Source: Polymorphum gilvum SL003B-26A1
GTDB lineage: Bacteria; Pseudomonadota; Alphaproteobacteria; Rhizobiales; Stappiaceae
Length of the DNA stretch: 64,000 nucleotides
Assembly: GCF_000192745.1 (NCBI RefSeq)
Contig: NC_015259.1
Location: forward strand, 1,627,001-1,691,000
Direction: 5' to 3'
How positions within the stretch are numbered: the stretch's first letter is position 1; every line of letters starts with the position of its first letter. The notes under the pieces were generated by a model that did no database searches, was not told where the DNA came from, and was given only the letters and a program-made list of their open reading frames with translations. This document shows positions 24,545 through 33,451 of the stretch, piece after piece. The position numbers and the translations under genes are program-made.

Positions 24545-25233
24545 ATCTGCGCCTGCTTCCTCTTGTCGGGATTGCGGCTAGCGCCTTGCTGGGGTTGAAG
24601 CTGCTCGGCATCGTGCTGGGCGAGCCTTCCACCGTGATGCCGATCCGGGAAGCGCAGGCACAAGATGCCTCTCCGCCGCCTGTGCCGGCCGTTCCCGACG
24701 AGGCTGCGACAGCCGAAGCTTCGGTGACAGACGCTTCGGAGGTCATGCCGCCGCCACTGCCGGACTCGCTCGAGATCGGCGGCTCGGCAGCCGAACGCGC
24801 GGTGCTGGAAAGTCTTGGTGAACGGCGAAAGGTCCTGCAGGAGCAGGAAGGACAACTCGACCTGCGCGAAAAGCTTCTGCAGGCGACCGAGGAGCGCCTG
24901 CAGAAGCGCGTCGACGAACTGAAGTCGCTGGAGCAGCGGATCGAACAGGTCGTGGACGAGAAGCGCAAGCAGGAAGAGAATGAGATCGCCGGGCTCGTGA
25001 CGATGTACGAATCCATGAAGGCCAAGGACGCTGCCCGGATTTTCGACCGTCTCGAACTGGAAGTGCTGCTCAAGGTCGTTCGGCAGATGAAGCCGCGCAA
25101 GATGGCCGACGTCCTTGCGAGAATGTCGCCGGAAGCGGCGGAGCGGCTGACGGTGGCGATCGCGCGTGGCGGGGACGATCAGGCAGCCGTTCCGGCGTCC
25201 GGCTCCGATCTGCCCAAGATACGCTCGAACTAG
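24541..25233 (+). CDS. motE: MotE-like flagellar protein
   Basis: A 230-residue protein with an N-terminal signal or anchor segment (about residues 4-22), a Pro/Ala/Glu-rich linker, a coiled coil (about 88-145) and a C-terminal domain of the MgtE-N/FliG-middle type: LVTMYESMKAKDAARIFDRLELEVLLKVVRQMKPRKMADVLARMSPEAAERLTVAIAR. In Sinorhizobium MotE is a periplasmic partner of the motility protein MotC. Translation starts at a TTG that overlaps the stop of the preceding gene (TTGA), which suggests coupling. Confidence 0.82.
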   Translation: MNLRLLPLVGIAASALLGLKLLGIVLGEPSTVMPIREAQAQDASPPPVPAVPDEAATAEASVTDASEVMPPPLPDSLEIGGSAAERAVLESLGERRKVLQEQEGQLDLREKLLQATEERLQKRVDELKSLEQRIEQVVDEKRKQEENEIAGLVTMYESMKAKDAARIFDRLELEVLLKVVRQMKPRKMADVLARMSPEAAERLTVAIARGGDDQAAVPASGSDLPKIRSN

Positions 25234-25329
25234 GCGGTTTCCTTGGGTTTACGCGGTTGATGTAAGGCCGTGTTAAGGCCGAGCTTCTAGTGTGCCGGCA
25301 ACGATAGAATCCGGAGGATAGAACGGGAT

Positions 25330-28300
25330 TTGTGGACGCGTGTGAGCCATGCACTGGGTCGGGCGAGGATCTTGGTCCCCGCAACGTTCCGGGCTTTGCC
25401 TGGGCGGACTCTCGGTCGCGTCCAGGCTCTGGTGCTCGCAGCGTTTCTCGGTGTCCTGCCGCTTCGCGCAGGGGCGGAGGAAATCGCCACGCTGGAAGCC
25501 TTTCCTGCCCAGGGTTACGGGCGGATGATCCTCACGTTCAAGGATCGCACGCTTCTGCCCTATTATGATGCCGCGGTGACCAGCGGTGTCCTGCGCATCG
25601 CCTTCGAAAATCCGATTGCGATCGACGTTGACGACGTGCCGCTGCAACTGTCGGACTACATTGCCATCGCCCGGCGCGATCCCGACGGCAGCGCTATCCG
25701 CTTCGCCCTGAAGGGCAAGTTCCGCATCAACACGCTGGAAGCGGGCGAGAAGCTTTTCGTCGATATCCTACCGCCGAACTGGCAGGGTCTGCCGCCCGGA
25801 CTGCCGGACGAGGTCGTGCGTGAGCTGGCCAAACGGGCCGAGGAGGCCATGCGCCAGGTACGCGCACTTGAACAGGCGCGGCTCAAGGTCAAGGAGGGGC
25901 CAACCGTCGATCTGCGTATCGGCGAGCATCCGACCTTCACGCGTCTCGTATTCGACTGGAGCATCCGGTTCGACACAGCCTTCGTGCGCGAAGAGGATAT
26001 CGTCCGGGTGACCTTCAACCACCCCGCCCAGCTCGATATCGGCAACCTGCGCGCAAGGCTGCCGAAGGGCGTCATCGATGCGACCTCCTTCATCGACGAG
26101 GGCAAACTCAAGTTCCTCATGCGCCTGGAGCCGTCCGTCGACATCCGAGCGTTCCGCGAGGACCAGACCTATGTGATCGATATCACGCCTGAGAGCATGG
26201 AAGGACGCGATCCGGTCAACAGGGCGATCAACGCCGCTCTGTCGGCTGACCGGACCGAGGGCCAATCCGAAGTGATTGTGGCCGCCGGGCTGCGCAACGC
26301 GGATACGAAAGCGGGAGACCCCGCTGCGGGCGATCCGCAGGACTCCGGTAGCGGTGCGGAGACAGCGGAAGGCACACCGCCTCAGACGGCGGAGGCGGTG
26401 CCCGCGCCTGCGCCGCCGCCCGCAGCGACAGGCGACCCGCCGGTGCTGGAGGACGCCTCCGTGCCGCCAGCCGATGAGGTTCAGTTCGAGATTCAGGCCG
26501 CTGCTTCGTCCGCAGCCATGCCGCGTGCAAAGCCAGTTCCGCTAGGCGAACAGGCGCCTGACGCTCCGTCGAGCGAGTCGGATGCGGTTCCCGTAGAGAT
26601 TTCGGCTGCGCCGCAAGATGCAGGGCCGGCTTCGCCCGCTTTGCCCGCTTCGCCCGCTATGGAGCCGTCGGCGGCCGCAGACACGGCGCCGTCACCTGTC
26701 CCGGTTCCGCCTGCCGCAGTCGCGCCGCAGGCGCCCGAGGTGCCGCCGGCGATCGAACTGGCCCAGATTCCGCCCGAGCAGGGCCTGCAGGAGGCTTGGC
26801 GGGCGACGTTCGGCGGCCGCGAACTGACGGCCGAGCCGGAGGAGATTTCTCCAGAAAGTCCGCCGGCTGACCATGCTGCGGAAGTCCGCAATTTCGTGTC
26901 GGCGGAGGCGCGGCGCATCGGCAGTACCGTACGGGTCGTGTTTCCGTTCCGCGAACCGGTGGCAACGTCAGTGTTCCGGCGCAACAACAGCCTGTGGATG
27001 GTGTTCGATACCGACGTGACCATCGACGTGCGGGGAATGCATTCGGCGCTCGGCGACATGGCGGGCGATATCGTCGTGACCCAGGACGATGGCTTCCAGG
27101 TCCTTCGCGTCGATGTGAGTTCATCGGCGTTGGCGACCGTCGGCGCCGAGGGTAATGCCTGGAACCTCGTCTTCGGCGACATGATCGTCGAGCCGTCGAA
27201 GCCGCTGTCGATGGAACGCAACGTGCGTGGCGATGGCGGCTCGGTCCTGCGCGTTCCGTTCAAGGGGCCGCACATGGTGCGCACGATCGTCGATCCGTTC
27301 GTCGGCGACACGATCCAAGCGGCAACCGGGTTCGGTCCTGCCCGCGGCCTGCTGAAGCCGCAGAGCTTCGTCGATCTGGACGCGCTGTCGTCTGCCCACG
27401 GCGTGGCCGTCGTGTTCAAGTCGGACGGCGTGACGATGGAGATCGTCGGCGACGACGTCATCATCCAGAAGAAGGACGGCCTGACGCTGTCGAACAAGCA
27501 CCTCCGCGGCGGCTCGGGCGTGTTCAATTCCATTGCCGATCCGGACCAGCCCGGCTACGTCGAGTTCGTCTCGCTGACGACCGAGAATCCTCTCAGTTTC
27601 CTAAAGCGCCGGACCGAACTCGAAAACGCTCTCGTTACCGCTCCGGTCGGGCGCCAGCGGGCGGCACGAATGGATCTGGCGCGCTTCTATCTCGCCCATT
27701 CGTTCGCCCATGAAGCCCTGGGCCTGATGCGGCTCGCCCTCGAGGAAGATCCTGCGCTCGCCGAGGACAGCGCCTTCAATTTGATGATGGGTGCGGCGCA
27801 GACGCTGGCGGGGCGTCCGGCCGAGGCCTATGATCATCTCAATCGGACCGACCTCAGGAACAGTCCGGATGCCGCGGTGTGGCAGAGCATCGTCAGCGTC
27901 GCGCTCGGCGACTGGGCGCAGGCGCGCACTGCCATTCCGCGCGGTCGGGCCGTGATTGGCAACTATCCGCTCAATCTTCAGACCGAGTTCAATCTCGCCG
28001 CGGCCCAGACCATGGTTGAGGTGAACGACTTCGGCATGGCCAACGCAATGCTGGCGGAGATCGAGCCGAGCTTGATCTCATCGGCTCAGGCTGCCCGCTA
28101 CGACCTTTTGCGCGGGCGCGTTGCCGATGCGTCAGGCCGGTCCCTGGAGGCGCTGACGGCCTTCGACCTGGTGTCGCGGACGGATGACCGGCCGCGCGCC
28201 GCAGAAGCCCGCTACCGTGCCCTGCGCATCCGATATCGGGACGGCGAGATCGACATCGACAGGGCCATCGAGGACCTTGCCGGTCTGGCCACGGCCTGGC

Positions 28301-29295
28301 GCGGCGACGAGATCGAGTTAAGGACGCTGCGGTTCCTCGCCCAGCTCTATGCCGAAAAGGGCCGTTATCGCGAGGCCTTCGAGGCCATGAAGTCGGCGAT
28401 CCAGGCCGATCCGGATTCGCAGACGACCCGGCTGCTTCAGGAAGAGATGGGCGCGCTGTTTGCCTCCTTGTTCCTGGACGGCAAGGCCAACGAGATGTCG
28501 CCGGTTCGCGCTCTGTCGTTATTCTATGATTTCCGCGAGATGACCCCGGTCGGGCGTCAGGGCGACGAGATGGTACGCAGCCTCGCCAAGCGCCTGGTCG
28601 AGGTGGACCTGCTCAATCAGGCCGCGGAGCTTCTGCAGCATCAGGTCGACAACCGGCTCAAGGGCGCGGCGCGCGCCCAGATCGCGGCCGACCTCGGGGC
28701 CATCTATCTGATGGACCGCAAGCCGGAACGGGCGCTGCGGGTTCTGAACCGGACCCGTCAGGCCAATCTTCCGACGGCGCTCGACCGGCAGCGCAACATC
28801 GTCGAGGCCCGGGCGTTGACCGAAAGCGGCCGGCCGGATCTCGCCCTCGAACTGGTGCGCAACATGCGCGGCTCCGATGTCGACCGTTTGCGCGCCGATA
28901 CCTTCTGGGCGGCCCAGAGCTGGCGCGAGGCGGGCGAGCAGCTCGAAGCGATGTACGGCTCGCGCTGGTCGGACACCATTCCGCTCGAAGAACTGGAGCG
29001 CAACGACATTCTCAAGGCCGGCATCGCGTACTCCCTGGCCGGCGACCAGCTCAGCCTCGACCGGCTGAGGACCAAATACGCGCCCAAGATGGCCGACAGC
29101 CAGGAAGCGCTTGCATTCGAGGTCGTGACCCGGCCGATCGCCTCGCAGGGAGTGGAGTTCCTCGAAGTGGCCAAGGGGCTTGCCGCGACCGACACCCTCG
29201 ATACGTTCCTCGAGGAGTACCGGCGCCAGTACATGTCGCCGTCGCCGACCGGTGACCAGTCGGTCGCCGCGTCCGCGCCGACCGGCAACGGCTGA
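25330..29295 (+). CDS. Very large secreted AMIN-like / TPR-repeat protein of the flagellar cluster
   Basis: A 1,321-residue protein. A hydrophobic signal-like segment ends near residue 50 (RAGAEE). Three beta-rich AMIN-like modules follow, around residues 50-155 (YGRMILTFKD), 195-300 (PTFTRLVFDW) and 520-625 (STVRVVFPFR). A Pro/Ala/Glu-rich linker (about 315-500) divides the second and third. From about 750 to 1,300 there are many alpha-helical TPR-like units (for example RYDLLRGRVADASGRSLEALTAFD). AMIN modules often bind peptidoglycan. The start is a TTG with GGAGGA before it. It follows motE on the same strand, so a role in motor or cell-wall anchoring is plausible, but I know of no proven function. 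Confidence 0.82.
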   Translation: MWTRVSHALGRARILVPATFRALPGRTLGRVQALVLAAFLGVLPLRAGAEEIATLEAFPAQGYGRMILTFKDRTLLPYYDAAVTSGVLRIAFENPIAIDVDDVPLQLSDYIAIARRDPDGSAIRFALKGKFRINTLEAGEKLFVDILPPNWQGLPPGLPDEVVRELAKRAEEAMRQVRALEQARLKVKEGPTVDLRIGEHPTFTRLVFDWSIRFDTAFVREEDIVRVTFNHPAQLDIGNLRARLPKGVIDATSFIDEGKLKFLMRLEPSVDIRAFREDQTYVIDITPESMEGRDPVNRAINAALSADRTEGQSEVIVAAGLRNADTKAGDPAAGDPQDSGSGAETAEGTPPQTAEAVPAPAPPPAATGDPPVLEDASVPPADEVQFEIQAAASSAAMPRAKPVPLGEQAPDAPSSESDAVPVEISAAPQDAGPASPALPASPAMEPSAAADTAPSPVPVPPAAVAPQAPEVPPAIELAQIPPEQGLQEAWRATFGGRELTAEPEEISPESPPADHAAEVRNFVSAEARRIGSTVRVVFPFREPVATSVFRRNNSLWMVFDTDVTIDVRGMHSALGDMAGDIVVTQDDGFQVLRVDVSSSALATVGAEGNAWNLVFGDMIVEPSKPLSMERNVRGDGGSVLRVPFKGPHMVRTIVDPFVGDTIQAATGFGPARGLLKPQSFVDLDALSSAHGVAVVFKSDGVTMEIVGDDVIIQKKDGLTLSNKHLRGGSGVFNSIADPDQPGYVEFVSLTTENPLSFLKRRTELENALVTAPVGRQRAARMDLARFYLAHSFAHEALGLMRLALEEDPALAEDSAFNLMMGAAQTLAGRPAEAYDHLNRTDLRNSPDAAVWQSIVSVALGDWAQARTAIPRGRAVIGNYPLNLQTEFNLAAAQTMVEVNDFGMANAMLAEIEPSLISSAQAARYDLLRGRVADASGRSLEALTAFDLVSRTDDRPRAAEARYRALRIRYRDGEIDIDRAIEDLAGLATAWRGDEIELRTLRFLAQLYAEKGRYREAFEAMKSAIQADPDSQTTRLLQEEMGALFASLFLDGKANEMSPVRALSLFYDFREMTPVGRQGDEMVRSLAKRLVEVDLLNQAAELLQHQVDNRLKGAARAQIAADLGAIYLMDRKPERALRVLNRTRQANLPTALDRQRNIVEARALTESGRPDLALELVRNMRGSDVDRLRADTFWAAQSWREAGEQLEAMYGSRWSDTIPLEELERNDILKAGIAYSLAGDQLSLDRLRTKYAPKMADSQEALAFEVVTRPIASQGVEFLEVAKGLAATDTLDTFLEEYRRQYMSPSPTGDQSVAASAPTGNG

Positions 29296-29304
29296 GCGCC
29301 GGCT

Positions 29305-30075
29305 TCAGCCGCCGCCGAAACTGCGGACGAGACTGCCGGCGACGAGGTTCCAGCCGTCGACCAGAACGAAGAAAATCAGCTTGAAGGGCAGGGAGATGAC
29401 CACCGGCGGCAGCATCATCATGCCCATCGACATCAGCACCGACGCGACGACGAGATCGATGATCAGGAAGGGCAGGTAGAGCAGGAAGCCGATCTCGAAC
29501 GCGCGGCGCAACTCGCTGATCATGAAAGCCGGGATGAGCGTCTGGAACGACAGGTCTTCCTGTGTTTCCGGAGCCTCCTGCCCGGAGAGCTCCTGGAACA
29601 GCGCCAGATCCTTCTCCCTGACCTGGGACAACATGAAGGCGTGGAAAGGGGTGGAAGCGCGTTCGAATGCCTGGTCGAATTCGATGGTTCCCTCGACCAG
29701 CGGCTGCACACCCTCTTCATAGGCGACCTGCAGCGTCGGGGCCATGATGAAGGCGGTGAGGAACAGGGCCAGACTGACCATGACCATGTTGGGCGGCGCC
29801 GTCTGAAGACCGATAGCCGAACGCAGCAGCGACAGCACCACCACGATCCTTGTGAAACTCGTGACCATCACGAGGATCGAGGGTGCGAGGCTGAGCACCG
29901 TCAGCAGGGCGACGAGTTGGACGGCGCGTTCGGTCAGGCTGGCGCCCTCGCCGAACCCGATCGTCAGGTCCTGCGCACCGGCGGGGCCGATTGCTGCCGC
30001 CAGTCCAATGGCGGCGGCAATGCCGACGGCCGGAATCCCCAACCGCCTACGCGGGCGGCCGAGAGAGTGTCTCAT
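29305..30075 (-). CDS. fliP: Flagellar export gate protein FliP
   Basis: A 256-residue inner-membrane protein of the FliPQR export gate. It has a cleavable signal-like N-terminus (ending GPAGAQ), then SLAPSILVMVTSFTRIVVVLSLLRSAIGLQTAPPNMVMVSLALFLTAFIM, a classic FliP segment. The ending FLIIDLVVASVLMSMGMMMLPPVVISLPFKLIFFVLVDGWNLVAGSLVRSF is also diagnostic. Its start overlaps the fliO stop by four bases. The fliQ and fliR partners are 3 kb away on the other strand. Confidence 0.95.
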   Translation of the reverse strand: MRHSLGRPRRRLGIPAVGIAAAIGLAAAIGPAGAQDLTIGFGEGASLTERAVQLVALLTVLSLAPSILVMVTSFTRIVVVLSLLRSAIGLQTAPPNMVMVSLALFLTAFIMAPTLQVAYEEGVQPLVEGTIEFDQAFERASTPFHAFMLSQVREKDLALFQELSGQEAPETQEDLSFQTLIPAFMISELRRAFEIGFLLYLPFLIIDLVVASVLMSMGMMMLPPVVISLPFKLIFFVLVDGWNLVAGSLVRSFGGG

Positions 30076-31538
30076 TTGCGTCCTTGCTCGGTGATTTCGT
30101 TGAGCAACTTCGCCATCTCCTCTTCGATGGCGTTGACCCCTGCGTTCTCCTCCTGCCGGGGGGGGGGCGGTTCGGGAGCCTCCTGTGCGGTCGTTGCGGC
30201 CTGATCCGTGACTGCGGCCCGATCTACAACGGACGCCTGGCGCGGTTCGGTCGTCTCGACGGCTGTGGGGCCCGTTTGGGGTTGCTCGTTCGGTTGTCCG
30301 CTTTGGGCATCCGCGACCGCTGGTTCGGCGGTGACGGGCGGTTCGGCAGGTGCATCCGGTGCGTTCGGGCTCGGCTGCGCCGGGGGTTCTGCTGCGGACG
30401 GGGGGGCGATCTCTGCGGTCCGCGGCTCGGGGGGCACGGGCGGCACCGGCGCATTGGCTGCGGGCGCCTGCCTTGCCGCCGCAACAGGGGGAGGCGCTTC
30501 AGGGGTTTCGACCCGGGCGTTACCAGTCGCCGGCGTGGATGCCACGGCGGGGATCTCCGAAGTCTTGGCCGGTCCTTCCCCAGCGTCCGCCGCTGCAGGC
30601 ATTGGCGGCTTGGGCCTGACGGGGGACGGCGTCACCGGCGGGGTGCTGGCCGTCATCGGCGCAGGGGCCGTGGGCGCCGCATTCGGGAATGCGGTCCTGG
30701 CCCTGGCGGCGGGGCCGGAGGAAGGCGGCGTTACCTGGCGTCGGATTTCGCTGGTGTCGGAAGCAGCCGCGTTGCGTTCTCCGGCCTTGGAAAGGCTGCG
30801 GGCCAGGTCCGCGACGGCGGCGCCGGCCGCGGCGACCGAAGCGCCGGCCTTGCTGCCGAGTTCGGATCGAATACCGAAAGCCGCCGACCGTTCGGCCGGC
30901 CGGGGGGCGACCGGATGAGGTGCTTCGCTTGCGCGCGACACTGCAGGCGCACGCGCCGCTGCGGGCGCGTCGCTGCCGAGGCGCGGGCGCAGCGCCTTGA
31001 CGTTTTCCGCCTCCGTCGGCTCGCTGCGTGCCCTCAGCGCCGTCAGGGCCGTTTCGTGCGGACGAGCTGTTGCCGCAGGTGCCGGGGCGGAGGCGCGGAT
31101 CGGGGTGGGAGCCGTCACGGGCGCCGGCGTCGAAACCGGCGCTGGCGCGGGTTCGGGCTCGCCCGTCGGTATCGGCTGGGTCGCCGGCGCAGTCACGGCG
31201 ATGCCGCCCTGGCGCGGATAGGTTGCCGAGACCGGCATGCCGCGCACGATATTCTGCTCGACCACCACGTCGGTCGGACCGCCGACCAGGATGAGATGTT
31301 CGACATTGTCACGCCGGACCAGAAGCAGGCGTCGGCGGGCGTCAATGTTTGCTGCGTCCATCACGGCAATTCGAGGCTGCCGGTTGCGGCCTGCATTGAC
31401 CCGTGCGCCGGTTAACTGACGCAGGATGAAGACAAAAAGCCCGATGAGCCCGAGGACGATGGCCATGGCTATGATGAAGGCCATTGCTCTCGCTATGCCG
31501 TCCCCCACGCCAAAGGTTTCCGCGATCCACTCGTACAT
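30072..31538 (-). CDS. fliO: FliO-type flagellar biosynthesis protein with long disordered tail
   Basis: A 488-residue protein. Residues 1-110 look like FliO: a membrane helix (AFIIAMAIVLGLIGLFVFILRQL) followed by RIAVMDAANIDARRRLLLVRRDNVEHLILVGGPTDVVVEQNIVRGM. The remaining 375 residues are almost entirely Pro, Ala, Glu, Thr and Val and are probably disordered; enterobacterial FliO is only about 120 residues. FliO is a scaffold for FliP assembly. The start at 31538 (MYEWIAETFG) was chosen for its AGGTGG ribosome-binding site. A run of ten C residues near the 3' end is described separately. Confidence 0.82.
   Translation of the reverse strand: MYEWIAETFGVGDGIARAMAFIIAMAIVLGLIGLFVFILRQLTGARVNAGRNRQPRIAVMDAANIDARRRLLLVRRDNVEHLILVGGPTDVVVEQNIVRGMPVSATYPRQGGIAVTAPATQPIPTGEPEPAPAPVSTPAPVTAPTPIRASAPAPAATARPHETALTALRARSEPTEAENVKALRPRLGSDAPAAARAPAVSRASEAPHPVAPRPAERSAAFGIRSELGSKAGASVAAAGAAVADLARSLSKAGERNAAASDTSEIRRQVTPPSSGPAARARTAFPNAAPTAPAPMTASTPPVTPSPVRPKPPMPAAADAGEGPAKTSEIPAVASTPATGNARVETPEAPPPVAAARQAPAANAPVPPVPPEPRTAEIAPPSAAEPPAQPSPNAPDAPAEPPVTAEPAVADAQSGQPNEQPQTGPTAVETTEPRQASVVDRAAVTDQAATTAQEAPEPPPPRQEENAGVNAIEEEMAKLLNEITEQGRK
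30158..30167. repeat. Homopolymer of ten G (C on the coding strand) inside fliO
   Basis: Ten identical bases encode the Pro run at about residue 457-461 of 488 in FliO. Runs this long slip easily in replication. A one-base change would alter the last 27 or so residues and remove the fliO-fliP stop/start overlap. Confidence 0.8.
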
Positions 31539-31944
31539 ACCCACCTCACTGGATCTCGGGTTTGCGGTGCATGCCCGCGTCCCGTATTGGCTCTTTCCCC
31601 GCCCGAAGCGCACCAGCAGATAGCATTTGACGCAGGGCAGGTATACTGTGGAATGCCGTTGCCCGACCCGGGTCCATTGCTTTTGCGCGCCTCAGGGACG
31701 GTCGTCTGTGCCCCTAGGCGGGCGACTTTTGTGTTAAACGATTCTTCATTCTTCGGAAAAGTTAACAGAACTGGGCAGAAATTGCCGCCCTGTCGATGCC
31801 GTTCGATGCAAAATGAACCATCTAGGGGTGCGGTGCTCCACGGAAAAGTGCCGACTTGGCTGGGTTTGCATGGAGCGACGTTAACCATTCGTTAACCTTT
31901 TGGTCGGCAATGTTTGCCCAATTGGTTAACGAATGGTGACTCGC
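31539..31944. other. Divergent intergenic region between fliO and flgB
   Basis: About 400 bases without a supported gene. It holds a CtrA-type box for flgB at its right end. Short open frames here have no family signature or good start site. No convincing -24/-12 motif was found for either direction. Confidence 0.55.
31881..31896 (+). promoter_or_regulatory. CtrA-type box of the flgB operon
   Basis: TTAACCATTCGTTAAC is an exact match to TTAA-N7-TTAAC. It lies about 50 bases before the chosen flgB start. A second, inverted and weaker copy (GTCACCATTCGTTAA on the minus strand, about 31926-31940) covers the alternative upstream start codon. Confidence 0.7.
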
Positions 31945-32346
31945 ATGGCTCTGACCAATCTGCCGATGTTCCAGGCCCTGAAGTCCAAGATGCAGTGGCA
32001 CCAGACCCGCCAGTCGCTGCTGTCGGAGAATGTTGCGAATGCGGACTCACCCCAGTACCGGGCGCGGGATCTCAAGCCCTTCGACCTCTCCAAGCAGGTA
32101 GATCTCAAGCCGGCCGGCCTGGCCACGGCGAGGACCCAGGCCGGCCATCTGCCCGGCGTCATGACCGCAGCGAGCAAGATGGAAGAGGCGAGCGAAACCT
32201 TCGAGACGACGCCGAACGGCAATAACGTCGTGCTCGAGGAGCAGATGATGAAGGTTACGGAAAACCAGATGGATTTCCAGGCCGCAACCGCTCTCTACAC
32301 GCGCAGCATCGGCCTGATCCGGACGGCGCTGTCCAAGTCCGCCTGA
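31945..32346 (+). CDS. flgB: Flagellar proximal rod protein FlgB
   Basis: A 133-residue rod protein. The segment MALTNLPMFQALKSKMQWHQTRQSLLSENVANADSPQYRARDLKPFDL is the FlgB version of the rod signature, and the end is DFQAATALYTRSIGLIRTALSKSA. I chose the ATG at 31945 because GGTGA lies at the right distance and related proteins begin at this point. An in-frame ATG at 31933 adds four residues but has no ribosome-binding site and is covered by a CtrA-like half-site. It is first in flgB-flgC-fliE-fliQ-fliR-flhB. Confidence 0.92.
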   Translation: MALTNLPMFQALKSKMQWHQTRQSLLSENVANADSPQYRARDLKPFDLSKQVDLKPAGLATARTQAGHLPGVMTAASKMEEASETFETTPNGNNVVLEEQMMKVTENQMDFQAATALYTRSIGLIRTALSKSA

Positions 32347-32378
32347 TCTCGGGCCGCATCAGCCAGGGGAGTTCCGTC

Positions 32379-32789
32379 ATGGATCTCGTGAAATCGCTGT
32401 TCATCTCCGCATCTGGCCTGAAGGCCCAGAACGGCCGCATCCGTGTCATTGCCGAGAATCTCGCCAACGCGGATTCGACCGGCCGTACCCCGGACGAGGA
32501 TCCGTACCGGCGCAAGATCCCGACCTTCAAGAACCGTTTCGACAGGGATCTGCAGGCGGAACTCGTCGAACTCGGCAAGCTCGCCGAGGACCGGTCGGAG
32601 TTTCCGACCCGCTACGAACCCGGCCATCCCGCTGCCGACGCTAACGGCAACGTCCGTGTCCCCAACGTGAATTCCTTGGTCGAGACGGTCGACATGCGCG
32701 AGGCGCAGCGCTCGTACGAGGCGAACCTGAACGTGATCGAGTCAACGCGGCGGATGCTGCAGCGGACCATCGACATCCTGCGCGGCTAG
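32379..32789 (+). CDS. flgC: Flagellar proximal rod protein FlgC
   Basis: A 136-residue rod subunit. The N-terminus MDLVKSLFISASGLKAQNGRIRVIAENLANADSTGRTPDEDPYRRK and the ending VNSLVETVDMREAQRSYEANLNVIESTRRMLQRTIDILRG are both diagnostic. It follows flgB by 32 bases, with AGGGGAG before the ATG. Confidence 0.95.
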   Translation: MDLVKSLFISASGLKAQNGRIRVIAENLANADSTGRTPDEDPYRRKIPTFKNRFDRDLQAELVELGKLAEDRSEFPTRYEPGHPAADANGNVRVPNVNSLVETVDMREAQRSYEANLNVIESTRRMLQRTIDILRG

Positions 32790-32826
32790 GCGCGGGCGGA
32801 AACGACTTTCCTGAGGAGCGAATACC

Positions 32827-33129
32827 ATGGCAACCCCCAGTGTCGCTGCCAACGCCTATCAGATGGCTGCGCGCCTCGCCAGGCAGGCGGAGGCCGAGAC
32901 GCCGACCAGTTCCGTCGACTTCGGTGGCCTGGTGCGCGAGGCTGTCAATTCCGTGGTGGAAAAAGGCCGGGAAACCGACCAGAAGACGATCGGACTTGTG
33001 CAAGGCAAGGCGGACGTCGTTGACGTGGTCACTGCGATCGCCGAAACCGAAGTGGCGCTCGAGACCATGGTCTCGGTGCGCGACCGGGTGATTTCCGCAT
33101 ACGAGGAAATCATGCGCATGCCGATCTGA
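32827..33129 (+). CDS. fliE: Flagellar MS-ring/rod junction protein FliE
   Basis: A 100-residue protein that connects the MS-ring to the rod. The C-terminal half (DVVDVVTAIAETEVALETMVSVRDRVISAYEEIMRMPI) is the conserved FliE region. The N-terminal part (ANAYQMAARLARQAEAET) is variable, as usual. GAGGAG precedes the ATG, 37 bases after flgC. Confidence 0.93.
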   Translation: MATPSVAANAYQMAARLARQAEAETPTSSVDFGGLVREAVNSVVEKGRETDQKTIGLVQGKADVVDVVTAIAETEVALETMVSVRDRVISAYEEIMRMPI

Positions 33130-33169
33130 TCCGTCCGGGCCGTTCGGCCGGACGCGCGAGGGAACGCAG

Positions 33170-33436
33170 ATGACCGGACCGGAAGTCCTGGACGTGGCGC
33201 GCGAGGGGGTCTGGACGCTGATCCTCGTCTCGGCGCCGATCATGGTCGTCGGCCTCGTCGTCGGCGTGGTCATCGCGCTGTTCCAGGCCCTGACCCAGAT
33301 CCAGGAAATGACCCTCGTTTTCGTGCCCAAGATCCTGGCCATCTTCGTCACCATGATCGTCACGCTTCCCTTCATGGGGCAACTCCTCGCGGCCTTCATG
33401 GCTCGGATCAGCGAACTGATCCTCGCCACGTCGTGA
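33170..33436 (+). CDS. fliQ: Flagellar export gate protein FliQ
   Basis: An 88-residue protein with two membrane helices: LDVAREGVWTLILVSAPIMVVGLVVGVVIALFQALTQIQEMTLVFVPKILAIFVTMIVTLPFMGQLLAAFM. The ALTQIQEMTLxFVPK segment is the family hallmark. It follows fliE by 40 bases and precedes fliR by 15. Confidence 0.95.
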   Translation: MTGPEVLDVAREGVWTLILVSAPIMVVGLVVGVVIALFQALTQIQEMTLVFVPKILAIFVTMIVTLPFMGQLLAAFMARISELILATS

Positions 33437-33451
33437 CGACGGGCCGCGCCG

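Noticed and set aside
31858-31875. Possible sigma-54 motif before flgB (TTGGCTGGGTTTGCA)
   Set aside because: The GG and GC are only 8 bases apart; RpoN needs 10.
31587-31895. Small open frames in the fliO-flgB gap
   Set aside because: Overlapping frames on both strands, no ribosome-binding site, no known motif, and the region is a promoter.
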